Assembly: GCA_044225675.1 (NCBI GenBank) | Contig: JBGAIH010000027.1 | Location: 8,868-72,867 of the forward strand | Direction: 5' to 3' | DNA: 64,000 nucleotides | Source: JACMQX01 sp044225675 | Lineage (GTDB): Bacteria > Pseudomonadota > Gammaproteobacteria > Burkholderiales > Burkholderiaceae_C | Made by a program: the position numbers and the translations under genes | Part shown: piece by piece, positions 44,603 through 53,906 of the stretch | How positions within the stretch are numbered: the first letter of the stretch is position 1 | How the letters are laid out: each line of letters starts with the position of its first letter | Notes under the pieces: generated by a model | Told to the model about the DNA's origin: nothing | Seen by the model: only the letters and a program-made list of their open reading frames with translations | Databases searched by the model: none

Positions 44603-44630
44603 CCTTCGGCCCGGGCGCGCACGGTCGGGG

Positions 44631-44675
44631 CATGACTAATTTCATCTGACCTGCGGACGCTCGCGTCCGTAGATT
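44631..44675 (+). promoter_or_regulatory. Surface-regulon promoter b, driving the lipoprotein array
   Basis: CATGACTAATTTCATCTGAC (44631-44650), then 24 bp after the CAT, TAGATT (44670-44675): the same -10 as promoter a. It precedes the gene at 44721 by about 38 leader bases and probably drives all five tandem lipoprotein genes to 53799, which are separated by only 11-24 bases. Confidence 0.8.
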
Positions 44676-44720
44676 CGCTTCCTTTCAGCGGGCCCGTCGC
44701 CCGCGTTCTGGAACGAAGCG

Positions 44721-46978
44721 ATGCAAACACCATGTCCTCCCGCTCATGCCGTGCCCGCACGGCTGCTCGTCAGCGCCGCGCTGTTCACCGCCGTGCTCGC
44801 GGCCTGCGGCGGAGGCAGTGGCGGCTCGGCGCCAGCCGGGCCGCCACCGCCGCCGGCCGATGCGCCCGCGCCCCTGCCGGGCCCGTCCACCCCACCCGGG
44901 CAGCCGCCGCTTCCGCCGGATCCCGATCCGGGCGTTCCGCCACCGCCGCCTGGCGGCGTGCCCACGGCCGCGCTCCCTGTCCCTGCCGAACCGCCGGCCA
45001 TTGGGCCCGCGCCGCTGCCGCCGGTTGCCACGCCGCAGATCGCGCCGCTGGGCTCGCCGCGCATCCTGGTGTCGCATGCGCAGACGCTCGCGCGCCTGCG
45101 GCAGCAGCTCGCCGCCGACGCGCCAGCGGCCCGTCGCTTCAAGGCGTCCGTCGATGCACAGCTCGCCAACGGCGGGCCCGATCTGCCGGCCTGGCAGGTG
45201 GCCCTGATGGGGCAGGTGACGAACGACGTGCGCTACTGCAACTACGCCGTGGCGAAGACGGAGGAATTCGTCGCGTCCGAGGAGGCGCGCATCGCCGCCA
45301 TCACGGCGGCGGCGCACCCGTTCCGCCCGTTCCGGTGGCGGGAACGAACAGTTATCTCTACGTGGGTGAACTGATCGGCGGCATGGCCACCGTCTACGAC
45401 TGGTGCCGCGCCCAGACCACGCCCGAGCAGCGCGCACGCTGGCGCGACTACGGCAACCAGGCGGTGTGGAACGTCTGGAACCACACCCAGGCCCGCTGGG
45501 GCAACAAGACCATTCCCTGGTCGGGCTGGAGCCACGACAACCCGGCGAACAACTACTACTACTCGTTCCTCGAAGCGACGATGCTGCTGGGCCTTGCCAC
45601 GCACGGAGAAAACCCGATGGCGCAAGACTGGCTCGATCAGTTCCGCCGGCGCAAGCTGGAGGACGAGGCGTTTCCAGCCTTCACGGCGAACCACGCCGGC
45701 GGCGGCTCGCTGGAAGGCACGGGCTACGGCACCGCCATGAAGAACCTCTGGCGTCTCTACGACTGGTGGGAAAAGTCCACCGGCGAGAGGATCGCCTCGC
45801 GCTCCTGGCACACGCTGGAGAGCATTCCGTGGCTGATGCATACGATCGTGCCGACGCTTTCGCGGCTGGCCGCCACGGGCGACCACTCGCGCGACGAGAC
45901 GGCCATGCTGTTCGACTACCACCGCGACTACCTGCAAGTGCTCATCCACCTGTTCCCGGACGAGGTGATCAGCGGGGTCGCGCGCACGCTCCTGGAGAAC
46001 TCGTCGGTGCCCCAGATGACGACGCAGTTCATGCGCTACTCCGACTTTCTCTACGACCCGACGGTGACGCCAGCAGAACCGCTGGAAGAGATGTCTGCGG
46101 CCTACTACGGCGCCGGCACCGGCATGTTCGCGGTGCGCTCCGGCTGGGACCGGCAGGCCGCCTACGCCAACCTGCTGTGCGGCCCGCTGGTGGAAAGCCA
46201 CGCCCACCGCGACAACTCCAGCTTCACGCTGTTCAAGAACGTCTGGTCGGTCTACGAGGCCAACATCGACGGGCATTCGGGCATCGAGCAGGACGAGGCG
46301 TATCACAACCTCGTGCGCTACACGCTCGCCAACGGCACTGCGGTCCCCCAGGCGTACGGCACGCGCTGCAACCTGCGCGCGATGGCGCACGCGCCGCAGT
46401 GGACCTACGCACTCGCCGATACCACGCCGATGTACGGCAGCGCGGTGACGCGGTCCGAGCGCGAGTTCGTGTTCATTCCGCCCGCGGCCTTCGTCGTCTA
46501 CGACCGCGCGCAGACCGCTGCTGCGGGCACGAAGCGGACCTGGACGATGAACTTCCCGAAGCCGCCCACGCTCACCGAGTCCACGATGAGCCTGGACCTG
46601 GGCAGCGGCAACAGCGTGCTCGTCAGACGCCTGCTGCCGCAGGCGCCCCTGGTCAGCACGGTGAGCTGGGCCACGGCGAATCCGGCCAACTACGCCGGCA
46701 AGACGGCCACGCGCGTCGACGTGACCGACACCGCCGCAGGCAACAGCTCGGAGTTTCTCCACGTGATCGGTCTCAACGGCGCGGTGACGGCCAGCTTTCG
46801 CGACGACGCGGACGGCCAGACCGGCGTGACCTTCACGCTCGCCGACGGCCGCACCGTCACCACGCGCTTCAACAAGGCATCGCGCGGCGGCACGCTGGAG
46901 ATCAGCCGCAACGCCACGACCGAACTGAGCGGCACGCTGCCCACGCGCGTGCACCGCATCCCCCTCATTGCCAACTGA
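44721..46978 (+). pseudogene. Heparinase II/III-like lipoprotein, interrupted by one frameshift near 45,330
   Basis: The first reading frame (44721-45374) encodes a lipoprotein signal (LFTAVLAAC-GGG), a long Pro-rich linker and the start of an alginate-lyase/heparinase-like helical domain (RILVSHAQTLARLRQQLAAD, then CNYAVAKTEEFVASEEARI). The family continues (NSYLYVGELIGGMATVYDWC onward) only in the -1 frame, to 46978, with the heparinase II/III C-terminal domain (CGPLVESHAHRDNSSFTLFK). The switch must occur in the repetitive stretch around 45,315-45,345 and needs one base restored; no slippery heptamer was seen. Either a real inactivating deletion or a sequence error is possible. Intact, it would be a surface polysaccharide lyase of about 750 residues. 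Confidence 0.75.
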
Positions 46979-47002
46979 AGCCGCCCCGCCGGCCGAACAA
47001 CC

Positions 47003-48700
47003 ATGACCTCTGCAGACACCTCCCCTCTCCTGCCGGCGCAGCAGCGCCTGCCGCGCCGCACGTTTCTTGCGGCCGCGATCTCTTCCCTCCTGAGCGCCTG
47101 CGGCGGCGGCACGGTCGATGGCGACGGCGGCCTTCCGGACGGGCCTTCGGGGCCGCGCCTGACCGTCGCGTCGATGACGCCGGAAGACGGCGCGCAGAAC
47201 GTCGAGCCGGATATCGAGCCCTTGATCCGCTTCTCGGCGCCGCTGGCCAGCCTGCCCGCGGACGAGGATCTGATCACGCTGAACGACCGCGCGCTGAAGC
47301 TTCCCTTGGCGGCCTTTCCCGCGCTGGAGGATCCCGCCACGGTGCGCCTGCGGCCACAGCTGCAGCTGTCTCTGGCGTCGCGCTACGACATCCGGTTCGA
47401 CGCGCGGCTGCGGGGCACCGGCGGAGAACGCTTCGCGGGCTCGAATGCCAGCTTCACGACACGCGACGGCCTCTGGTCCGATGCGATCGCCAGTCTGGCC
47501 ATTCCCGCCCAGGTGGGCCCGAAGCTGCTGCTGGACGGCGATGTCTGGGGCCGGACCGTGGCGGTGTTCTCCGAGCCTGCCGTCGGCATCCATGCGGCGG
47601 ACTACACCGCCGCCGGCGGCTGGTCGAACCCGCAGCAGCTCTGCGTCGACATACCGGGCGACTTTGCCATGGGGGTCGCGAGTCTGGCAGGAACGGTCGT
47701 CACGATCTGGCGCTCCGGCAACGCCCAGACGGCCGGCCAGCTGCACGCCTGTCTGAAGGTCCAGGGCGACTGGACCACGCCCCAGCGGATCGATGCAGAA
47801 GAGATGCCGATCTACGAGCCCAGGCTCGCCGTGTCGCGGGACGGGCGTGCCATCGCCACATGGATCCAGGTGCGGTCTGCCGACGGCAACCGCAGAAGCG
47901 TCCATGTGTCGGTGCTGGACCCCGCCACGCTGCAATGGAGCGCGCCGAAGTTCTACGGCACGGGAGACGACCCGACGTTCTCGCCCCGCATCGCGATCGA
48001 CAGCCAGGGGCGGGCCGTGCTGGCCTGGGCCCGCGGCAGGGACGTGTTCGCCGCACGCTACAGCCCGCAGAAGGGCTGGTCTTCCACCATCACGGTTTTC
48101 ACAGGCGCCGCGACGACCGAAGTGAATGGCATGGACGTCTTCGTCAGCGACAACGGCGATGCGCTGGTGCTGGTGGCAACCCGTGAGAACAACGGGGCAC
48201 CCCTGCTGGGGAGCTGGCGCCTGCGCGCCGAGGCGGCGTCCTTCGAGCCGCGACAGGAGGTGAACGACGACGATGAAGGCATCTACTACTGGTCCTGCGT
48301 TGCCGACGCTGCGGGCCGCTTCGTCATCGTCTGGTCCACGGCCGACGCCATCGGCAGCGCGGCCTTCGACGCCGCTGCCGGCAGCTGGTCGCCGCTGCCC
48401 GGACTGAAGGACGGCCTGGCGCCCCAGCGCTACCGACGGGATCCGAGAGTTCGCCAGGACCTGCACGGACACCTGATCGTTTCGTGGACCGAATACGACG
48501 CCGGCACGCAGGCGCGCGAAGCCTGGGCGTGCCGACGGCTCGCCGGTGCGACCACCTGGGGAACTCCGCGCCGCCTCAGCGAGAGCGGCGAGTACGTGGA
48601 CACCACCTTCCTCCACACGTCGATCCTCTCCGGCGAATCGATCGTCGCCTGGATGCGCAACAACCCCAGCCGCGCGATCGCTTCGCGCCTGTTCTCCTGA
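47003..48700 (+). CDS. Surface lipoprotein with Big_5-like domain and eight W-repeats
   Basis: A 565-residue lipoprotein. The signal has a twin-arginine motif and a lipobox (LPRRTFLAAAISSLLSAC-GGG), so export by Tat is possible. A Big_5-like domain follows (VASMTPEDGAQNVEPD to ASFTTRDGLW, about 50-150). Eight repeats follow, including LAVSRDGRAIATWIQ, IAIDSQGRAVLAWAR and VRQDLHGHLIVSWTE. It is second in the lipoprotein array, 24 bases after the heparinase-like gene, and a paralogue of its neighbours. Confidence 0.82.
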   Translation: MTSADTSPLLPAQQRLPRRTFLAAAISSLLSACGGGTVDGDGGLPDGPSGPRLTVASMTPEDGAQNVEPDIEPLIRFSAPLASLPADEDLITLNDRALKLPLAAFPALEDPATVRLRPQLQLSLASRYDIRFDARLRGTGGERFAGSNASFTTRDGLWSDAIASLAIPAQVGPKLLLDGDVWGRTVAVFSEPAVGIHAADYTAAGGWSNPQQLCVDIPGDFAMGVASLAGTVVTIWRSGNAQTAGQLHACLKVQGDWTTPQRIDAEEMPIYEPRLAVSRDGRAIATWIQVRSADGNRRSVHVSVLDPATLQWSAPKFYGTGDDPTFSPRIAIDSQGRAVLAWARGRDVFAARYSPQKGWSSTITVFTGAATTEVNGMDVFVSDNGDALVLVATRENNGAPLLGSWRLRAEAASFEPRQEVNDDDEGIYYWSCVADAAGRFVIVWSTADAIGSAAFDAAAGSWSPLPGLKDGLAPQRYRRDPRVRQDLHGHLIVSWTEYDAGTQAREAWACRRLAGATTWGTPRRLSESGEYVDTTFLHTSILSGESIVAWMRNNPSRAIASRLFS

Positions 48701-48718
48701 ACCTCCCACCGATCTGAC

Positions 48719-50479
48719 ATGACACCCTTCTCATCCGACTTTTCCCCGCAGCACGCGCCCCTGGCACGCCTGCTCACCTGCGCTGTCCTGGCCACTCTGC
48801 TGGCTGCGTGCGGCGGCGGCGGCACACCGCTGTCCGGCGATCCCGGTGACCCCGCCGGTCCCGGCAACCCTGCAGGCCGGTCCTTCACCCTCGCTTCGCT
48901 CACGCCGGCCGACGGCGCCACGGGCGTCGCGCTCGATGCACTGGTGGCGGCCACGTTCAGCAAGGCGGTCGATCCCGCGACGGTCGGCACGGCCACGGTC
49001 CGGCTCGGCCCGGTCGACCACGCCACGGACGCACCGGCGAGCCTGTCGCTGCAGGGGACGTCGACGGTGCACATGACGCCGCAGCAGCCGCTGGCGCTCG
49101 CGACGGAGTACGCCGTGGACATACGTGAAGGGCTGCGCGCCAGCGACGGAACCGCCTACGGCACGCGCACCAGCGCCCGCTTCACCACCGTCGACGGCGA
49201 TTGGCGCTTTTCCAACCAGCCGCTGCCCGTGGTGCAGTCGACCGAGGAAGCGACGCAGCCGCAGGTGGGCGTCGACGAGCGCGGTGGCGGCTACGCCCTG
49301 TTCCTGCGCGATGCGGCGGCGACGCGGCGTCTCGTGGTCAATCCGTTCGACGGCGGGCTGGCCCAGCCCGACTGGCGCAACCACCCCGGTGTCGAGCTCG
49401 GCGTGCTGGGGTCGTCCTCCGCCAGCCCCTCCTTCCGGCTCGCCGTCGCGGCCACGGGCAGGACGATCGTGGCCTGGACCCGGGACGCGGCGCCGAACAA
49501 TGTGGCGCAGGAGCTGTGGACCCTCATCGGCGACACGCAGAACCCGGCCCAATGGTCCGTGCCTGTGCGCCTGTCCCAGCAGGCCGGCAGCGTGTCCAAC
49601 GTGCAGTTGCGCATGGACGCGGCCGGCAACGGCCTGGCCGTGTGGCAGCAGCCCGACAGCACCAACCAGAACCGGCAGACCGTTTTCGCGGCGCGCTACG
49701 ACGCCGCCAGCAACAGCTGGACCGCTCCGCTGCGCGTCGCCGGCGCGGCGACCGCGCAGCTCAGCCCGGCGCTTTCCATGAACGCACAAGGCAACGCGGT
49801 CGTCACCTGGTCGCAGGACGGTGGCATCCAGCTGGCGCGCCATCTGGGTGGCAACGAGTGGACCAACCCGGTCACGGCCTACCTGCCGCCGGCAGGCGCT
49901 TCCGCCAACGAGCCGAAGGTGGCGATGAACGACTTCGGCGAGGCCGTGATCGCGTTCAGCGTCTACACCCTCGCGACCCAGCGCTCCGACATCCTCGCGA
50001 CCCGCATGCGGCCGGACGGCTCGCTGCGCACGCCAGAGGCCGTGGCACCGGCCATCCTGGTCTCGCGCGACAACCACAGCGTGGCGATCGGCGGCAACGG
50101 CCGGGCGGTCGTGAGCTGGGTGCAGCAGGACGCGTTCGAGGATCTGCATTCGGCCGCCATGACCCGCGAGGAAACCGGCTGGGTGCGGGCCCAGCCGGTC
50201 AGCGCCAGCGTGCGGGCGCCCGTTCTGGCCAGCGACGCCTCAGGCAATGTCTTCGCGCTGTGGTCGCAACAGGCAGGGGCCGAGCCACGCCGCATCATGA
50301 GCGCGCGCCTGCCCCGCGGCCGTGCGGCCTGGTCCGAGCCGGTGGCGCTGGGCCTGGTGGGCAACGACGCGAACGCCCCGCAGATCGCCATCGACCGGCT
50401 GGGCCGGGCGCTCGCCGTCTGGCAGCAGGACACGGTGGCCAACGGCCAGCGCCGCATCCTGTCCAACCGCTTCCGCTGA
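48719..50479 (+). CDS. Surface lipoprotein with Big_5-like domain and eight W-repeats
   Basis: A 586-residue paralogue. The lipobox is LLAAC-GGGG near residue 30 with a Gly/Pro linker, then a Big_5-like domain (LASLTPADGATGVALD to ARFTTVDGDW, about 58-165). The eight repeats are especially clear: among them LRMDAAGNGLAVWQQ, LSMNAQGNAVVTWSQ, VAIGGNGRAVVSWVQ and IAIDRLGRALAVWQQ. Such Asp-Gly...Trp repeats suggest a beta-propeller on the outer surface or in the periplasm. The ligand is unknown. It starts 18 bases after the previous stop. Confidence 0.83.
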   Translation: MTPFSSDFSPQHAPLARLLTCAVLATLLAACGGGGTPLSGDPGDPAGPGNPAGRSFTLASLTPADGATGVALDALVAATFSKAVDPATVGTATVRLGPVDHATDAPASLSLQGTSTVHMTPQQPLALATEYAVDIREGLRASDGTAYGTRTSARFTTVDGDWRFSNQPLPVVQSTEEATQPQVGVDERGGGYALFLRDAAATRRLVVNPFDGGLAQPDWRNHPGVELGVLGSSSASPSFRLAVAATGRTIVAWTRDAAPNNVAQELWTLIGDTQNPAQWSVPVRLSQQAGSVSNVQLRMDAAGNGLAVWQQPDSTNQNRQTVFAARYDAASNSWTAPLRVAGAATAQLSPALSMNAQGNAVVTWSQDGGIQLARHLGGNEWTNPVTAYLPPAGASANEPKVAMNDFGEAVIAFSVYTLATQRSDILATRMRPDGSLRTPEAVAPAILVSRDNHSVAIGGNGRAVVSWVQQDAFEDLHSAAMTREETGWVRAQPVSASVRAPVLASDASGNVFALWSQQAGAEPRRIMSARLPRGRAAWSEPVALGLVGNDANAPQIAIDRLGRALAVWQQDTVANGQRRILSNRFR

Positions 50480-50500
50480 TCTGCTGCGCAGGACCCGCTC

Positions 50501-51916
50501 ATGCCCTCTTTTCTTCAGACCCGCCGACTCGGCTGCGCCGCAGCGGCCACGTTCTGGCTCGCGTCCTGCGGCGGCGACGCCATCGCGCCCGGGGAGCCGG
50601 TGCCGCCTTTGCAGACTGCACCGCCCGCGTGGCGCGAGCAGCCGGCCTCCCTGGCCAGCGCGGCACTGGCCGCCGAGCAGAAGGTGCGTCTGGCGATGGA
50701 CGCGCAAGGCCGTGCCATCGTCATCTTCATCTCGCGTGCCGCAGCAGGCGCCATCACGCGGGCGTACTACAACCGCTACGACGCCGCGACGGGTCAGTGG
50801 GGAACGCCCGCTTCGCTCGGCGGCGACAGCGTCGACGACGTCGACCTGCGGCTGTCCGTCAACCCGTCCGGCCAGGGAGTGGCCACCTGGACGGAGTACG
50901 ACGCCGCCGGCCGGCCCACGCTCTGGATGCGCCCCCTCCCCACCGGCAGCGCGGCCCCGCCCCCGGCCGAGAGCATCGTGCAGGGCGCAGCGCAGACGCC
51001 GATCAACCCGGACGGCGTGATCGACGCTGCCGGCCACATGACGTTCGCATGGAACCAGGCGGACGGTGGCGGCGCCACGCGCCACTATGTGCGCCATCGC
51101 TCCGCCGCGGGCCAGTGGTTTGCGGCCGTCGAGCTGGGACAGGGATCGTCGGCGCTCGGCGCACCGCGGCTTGCCACCAACGGCCGCGACAGAACCCTGA
51201 TCGGATGGGCTCACGCCGCCGCGTCGGGCACGGAGTTCGGTACTTTCGTGAGCCGCTACGCGCCGCCTGCGAGCGTGCAGGTCGATGCCCTGCAGGTCGG
51301 CTCCGCACTGTCGCTGCCGCCCGAGCTGGTGATCGCGCCGGACGGCCACGCGGTCGCGGTCTGGGCGCAGTCGCCTTCGCCCGTCGACATGCGCAACCAG
51401 CTTTACCGCGCCCGGTTCGATCCCGTGACGCAGAAATGGAGTGCGGCCGCGCCGATGGAGCAGCCGCCGCCCGACGCGCAGTCGGGCGCGCAGGGCCTGT
51501 CGGTCGACGCACAGGGCAACGTGTACGCGGCATGGACGCGGCTGACCGAAGGCAACTACCAGCTCGTGAACTTCGTCAGCCGCATGGACGCGTCCACCGG
51601 CCAGTGGGAGCCGCCACGGCAGCTCGGTGAACCCGCGCCGGTCGCGTCGTTCGGCTTCGCCTCGATCGCCGCCGCCGGACGCGGCGCGATGGTCGTGTGG
51701 TACGGACCCACGGTCGCGGGCGGGCCCTCCCACCTGCTGTCGATGAAGTACGAATCCGGCACCGGCTGGTCGGCGGCGTCGCCGGTCGACCCCACCGGCT
51801 CGGCCCGTCGAGGGCGCCCGCATGCCCCTGCTCGCGGCAAACGCAGCCGGCTCCGCCCTGGCCCTGTGGGAATCGGCCACACGGCTCGTCGCGAATGTCT
51901 TGAAGTAAACCTTTGA
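50501..51916 (+). CDS. Surface lipoprotein with W-repeats, no Big_5 domain, C-terminus frameshifted
   Basis: A 471-residue paralogue with signal and lipobox WLASC-GGD near residue 23. Unlike its neighbours it passes straight to the repeats: LAMDAQGRAIVIFIS, LSVNPSGQGVATWTE, LVIAPDGHAVAVWAQ, LSVDAQGNVYAAWTR and others, seven in all. After about 51,800 the frame turns into Arg-rich sequence, whereas the +1 frame reads LLAANAAGSALALWES and stops near 51,908, which is the expected eighth repeat. One extra base in the GC-rich stretch near 51,790-51,815 would explain this; it may be a mutation or a sequence error. Confidence 0.75.
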   Translation: MPSFLQTRRLGCAAAATFWLASCGGDAIAPGEPVPPLQTAPPAWREQPASLASAALAAEQKVRLAMDAQGRAIVIFISRAAAGAITRAYYNRYDAATGQWGTPASLGGDSVDDVDLRLSVNPSGQGVATWTEYDAAGRPTLWMRPLPTGSAAPPPAESIVQGAAQTPINPDGVIDAAGHMTFAWNQADGGGATRHYVRHRSAAGQWFAAVELGQGSSALGAPRLATNGRDRTLIGWAHAAASGTEFGTFVSRYAPPASVQVDALQVGSALSLPPELVIAPDGHAVAVWAQSPSPVDMRNQLYRARFDPVTQKWSAAAPMEQPPPDAQSGAQGLSVDAQGNVYAAWTRLTEGNYQLVNFVSRMDASTGQWEPPRQLGEPAPVASFGFASIAAAGRGAMVVWYGPTVAGGPSHLLSMKYESGTGWSAASPVDPTGSARRGRPHAPARGKRSRLRPGPVGIGHTARRECLEVNL

Positions 51917-51927
51917 AGGAAGAAAGC

Positions 51928-53799
51928 ATGAACACAGAAAACCATCAGCGCGCCCGGCGGACCTGGGCGTCGATGGCCGCGATCATTCTCGCCACCGCGT
52001 TGGCCGCCTGCGGCGGCGGCAGCGGCGGCCCGGGCGCTCCGGGCGACGGAGGAGGAGGTGGTGGTGGTGGTGGTGGAGCCGGCGGCGGCGGCGGTGGCGG
52101 CGGTGGCGGCGGAGGGGGCGGTGACAGGGTGCCGGCCAGCCTGACCGTCGTGTCCACGATACCGGGCGCGGGCAGCGCCGGCTTCGGCGTCACCGACACC
52201 GTCTTCGTGGACTTCAGCCAGAGGCCGGCGCCTGACAGCTTCGGCACCGACACGCTGACACTGACGAATGCGGCGACGGGCGCGCGGATTGCAGGCTCGA
52301 GCCTGCTCAACAACTTTTTTGCGGCCTTCACGCCGGAACGTCCGGGCATGCCCCTGTCGTCCCGCATCGACCTGCGCGTCGCCCCGACGGTCCGCGGCCC
52401 GGCTGGCGAGCCGTTCGCAGGCTACTCCATGACCTTCGTGACCGCTGACGGCCGGTGGGACGACTCCGTGCCCGCGCGCGCGCTGCGGCCCGCAGATCCC
52501 GAAGCGATCCCGTCGACGGCGCAGGCGACGCTCAGCCGCGACGGCCAAGGCTTCTTCCTGTTCGTGCGCGAGCGGCAGGTGGGTGCCTGGTCGGTCCGGC
52601 ACCCTCAGGTGGCCAGCATCGACACGCGGGCCGCCCAGCAGCGCGTGGCGGACGTCGAAGAGCTCTCGGCATGGGACGCCGTCGACGCCAAGATCGTCGC
52701 GGCGCCCAACGGCCGCACGCTCGTCGTGTGGACGGAAAAACGCAATACGGTGGACCCGCAACTCGACGTCTACGCCCGCACCACCGTCGCAGGCCAGTTC
52801 AACGGTGGAGGCCGGCACAGCTGGACGACGCGCTACAAGCTGGGCACGTCCACCGTGGCCGACGTCACCAACCTTGACGTCGTGATGAACGAGCAGGGCG
52901 ATGCCATCGCCGTCTGGCGCGAGACGGGCAATGGCGACGGCGGCGAGCCGTCGATCCAGGCGGCCCTGTTCCGCTCCACCCCCTCCTCCTTTGGCTGGGA
53001 ACAGCCCGTCAGCCTGCGCCGCGGCGCAGCGGGCATCCAGACCCTGCCCAAGGCAGCCGTGGATGGCGCGGGCGGCTTCCTCGTGGTCTGGAACGAGGGG
53101 CAGCGCATCGCCGGGGCACGTGTCAACATGGCGACGAGCACGTGGAGCGACAGGTTCGTCGTGCTCGAAGGGCAAGCCGATGAAACCATGGGCATGCTGG
53201 CAGCGGCAGGCAACGCGGCCGGACACGCGGTCGTCGTCGCGCAGGCGACCCGGGCCACGGGCGAGAACCGGCTGTGGTCGGTCCGCGCCACGCCGGGTGT
53301 CGCTTTCAGCGCGCGCCAGCCCATCAAGAGCGAGACGATGGAGCGCGAGTTCAGCCTGCAGCTGGCAATGGACGCGCGGGGCAACGCGGTGGCGGCATGG
53401 ACGCTGAACCGGCTCAACGGCGAGAACGACCTCATCTACGTCAACCACCTCACGGCCGGCGCCAACTGGGCCACCGAGCTGCAGGCGAGCCCGTCGAGCA
53501 CGGCCGGCACCCCTGTGGGCGACGCGAGCGCGCCGCGCCTGGTGATGGACCACAGCGGCAACGCCATGCTGTCGTGGACCGAGGAGTGGGCGACGGAGCC
53601 GGGCCGCTTCGCGAACTGGACGTCCCGCTTCCAGCGCGGCCTCGCCTCCTCGGCGTGGCTCGACACGCGGATTCGCCCCAATGCGGGTGCGAACACCGGC
53701 CTGCAGGCCCTGGCCGTCGACGAGCACGGCAGGGTGCTGCGCGTGTGGGCAGAGCGTGACGGCGATTGGTGGCGGCACGCCTGGGACTTCTTCCACTGA
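51928..53799 (+). CDS. Surface lipoprotein with polyglycine linker, Big_5-like domain and eight W-repeats
   Basis: A 623-residue paralogue, last in the array. The lipobox ALAAC-GGG is near residue 26, followed by an extreme glycine tract (about 25 Gly with one Ala) as tether, then a Big_5-like domain (VVSTIPGAGSAGFGVTD to MTFVTADGRW) and eight repeats, for example VVMNEQGDAIAVWRE, LAMDARGNAVAAWTL and LVMDHSGNAMLSWTE. GAAGGAAG precedes the ATG at 51928. The ATG-like start at 51913 is less likely because it overlaps the previous gene's tail without a ribosome-binding site. Confidence 0.82.
   Translation: MNTENHQRARRTWASMAAIILATALAACGGGSGGPGAPGDGGGGGGGGGGAGGGGGGGGGGGGGGDRVPASLTVVSTIPGAGSAGFGVTDTVFVDFSQRPAPDSFGTDTLTLTNAATGARIAGSSLLNNFFAAFTPERPGMPLSSRIDLRVAPTVRGPAGEPFAGYSMTFVTADGRWDDSVPARALRPADPEAIPSTAQATLSRDGQGFFLFVRERQVGAWSVRHPQVASIDTRAAQQRVADVEELSAWDAVDAKIVAAPNGRTLVVWTEKRNTVDPQLDVYARTTVAGQFNGGGRHSWTTRYKLGTSTVADVTNLDVVMNEQGDAIAVWRETGNGDGGEPSIQAALFRSTPSSFGWEQPVSLRRGAAGIQTLPKAAVDGAGGFLVVWNEGQRIAGARVNMATSTWSDRFVVLEGQADETMGMLAAAGNAAGHAVVVAQATRATGENRLWSVRATPGVAFSARQPIKSETMEREFSLQLAMDARGNAVAAWTLNRLNGENDLIYVNHLTAGANWATELQASPSSTAGTPVGDASAPRLVMDHSGNAMLSWTEEWATEPGRFANWTSRFQRGLASSAWLDTRIRPNAGANTGLQALAVDEHGRVLRVWAERDGDWWRHAWDFFH
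52048..52123 (+). repeat. Glycine-codon microsatellite
   Basis: About 25 consecutive GGN codons (GGA, GGT and GGC runs, with one GCC) encode the polyglycine tether of the lipoprotein at 51928. Runs of GGT and GGC triplets are prone to slippage in multiples of three, which would change linker length without breaking the frame. Confidence 0.85.
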
Positions 53800-53833
53800 C
53801 CCGCGCGACGGCACACGGGCACCGGACGCGCGG

Positions 53834-53878
53834 CATGACCGATGTCATCCGTGCGCGCGTCTGACCCTTCCCTGGATT
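53834..53878 (+). promoter_or_regulatory. Surface-regulon promoter c, driving the DUF1566/DUF11/barrel operon
   Basis: CATGACCGATGTCATCCG (53834-53851) followed, 24 bp after the CAT, by TGGATT (53873-53878). The central AATT of the other copies is changed to GATG, but both ATGA/TCAT half-sites and the spacing are kept. The gene at 53907 starts about 22 bases after the expected transcription start. Confidence 0.72.
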
Positions 53879-53906
53879 CACCCCATTTCCGTTCTCAAGG
53901 CATGAC

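Noticed and set aside
45300..45345. Programmed -1 ribosomal frameshift in the heparinase-like gene
   Set aside because: No X-XXY-YYZ slippery site or following stem was seen; mutation or sequence error is simpler.
45242..48709. Minus-strand open frame of over 1,100 codons opposite the lipoprotein genes
   Set aside because: No signal, motif or codon pattern of a real gene; a GC-driven shadow of the plus-strand lipoproteins.
52048..52123. Glycine-codon tract as a CRISPR or other spaced repeat array
   Set aside because: There are no unique spacers; it is an in-frame triplet repeat in a lipoprotein linker.
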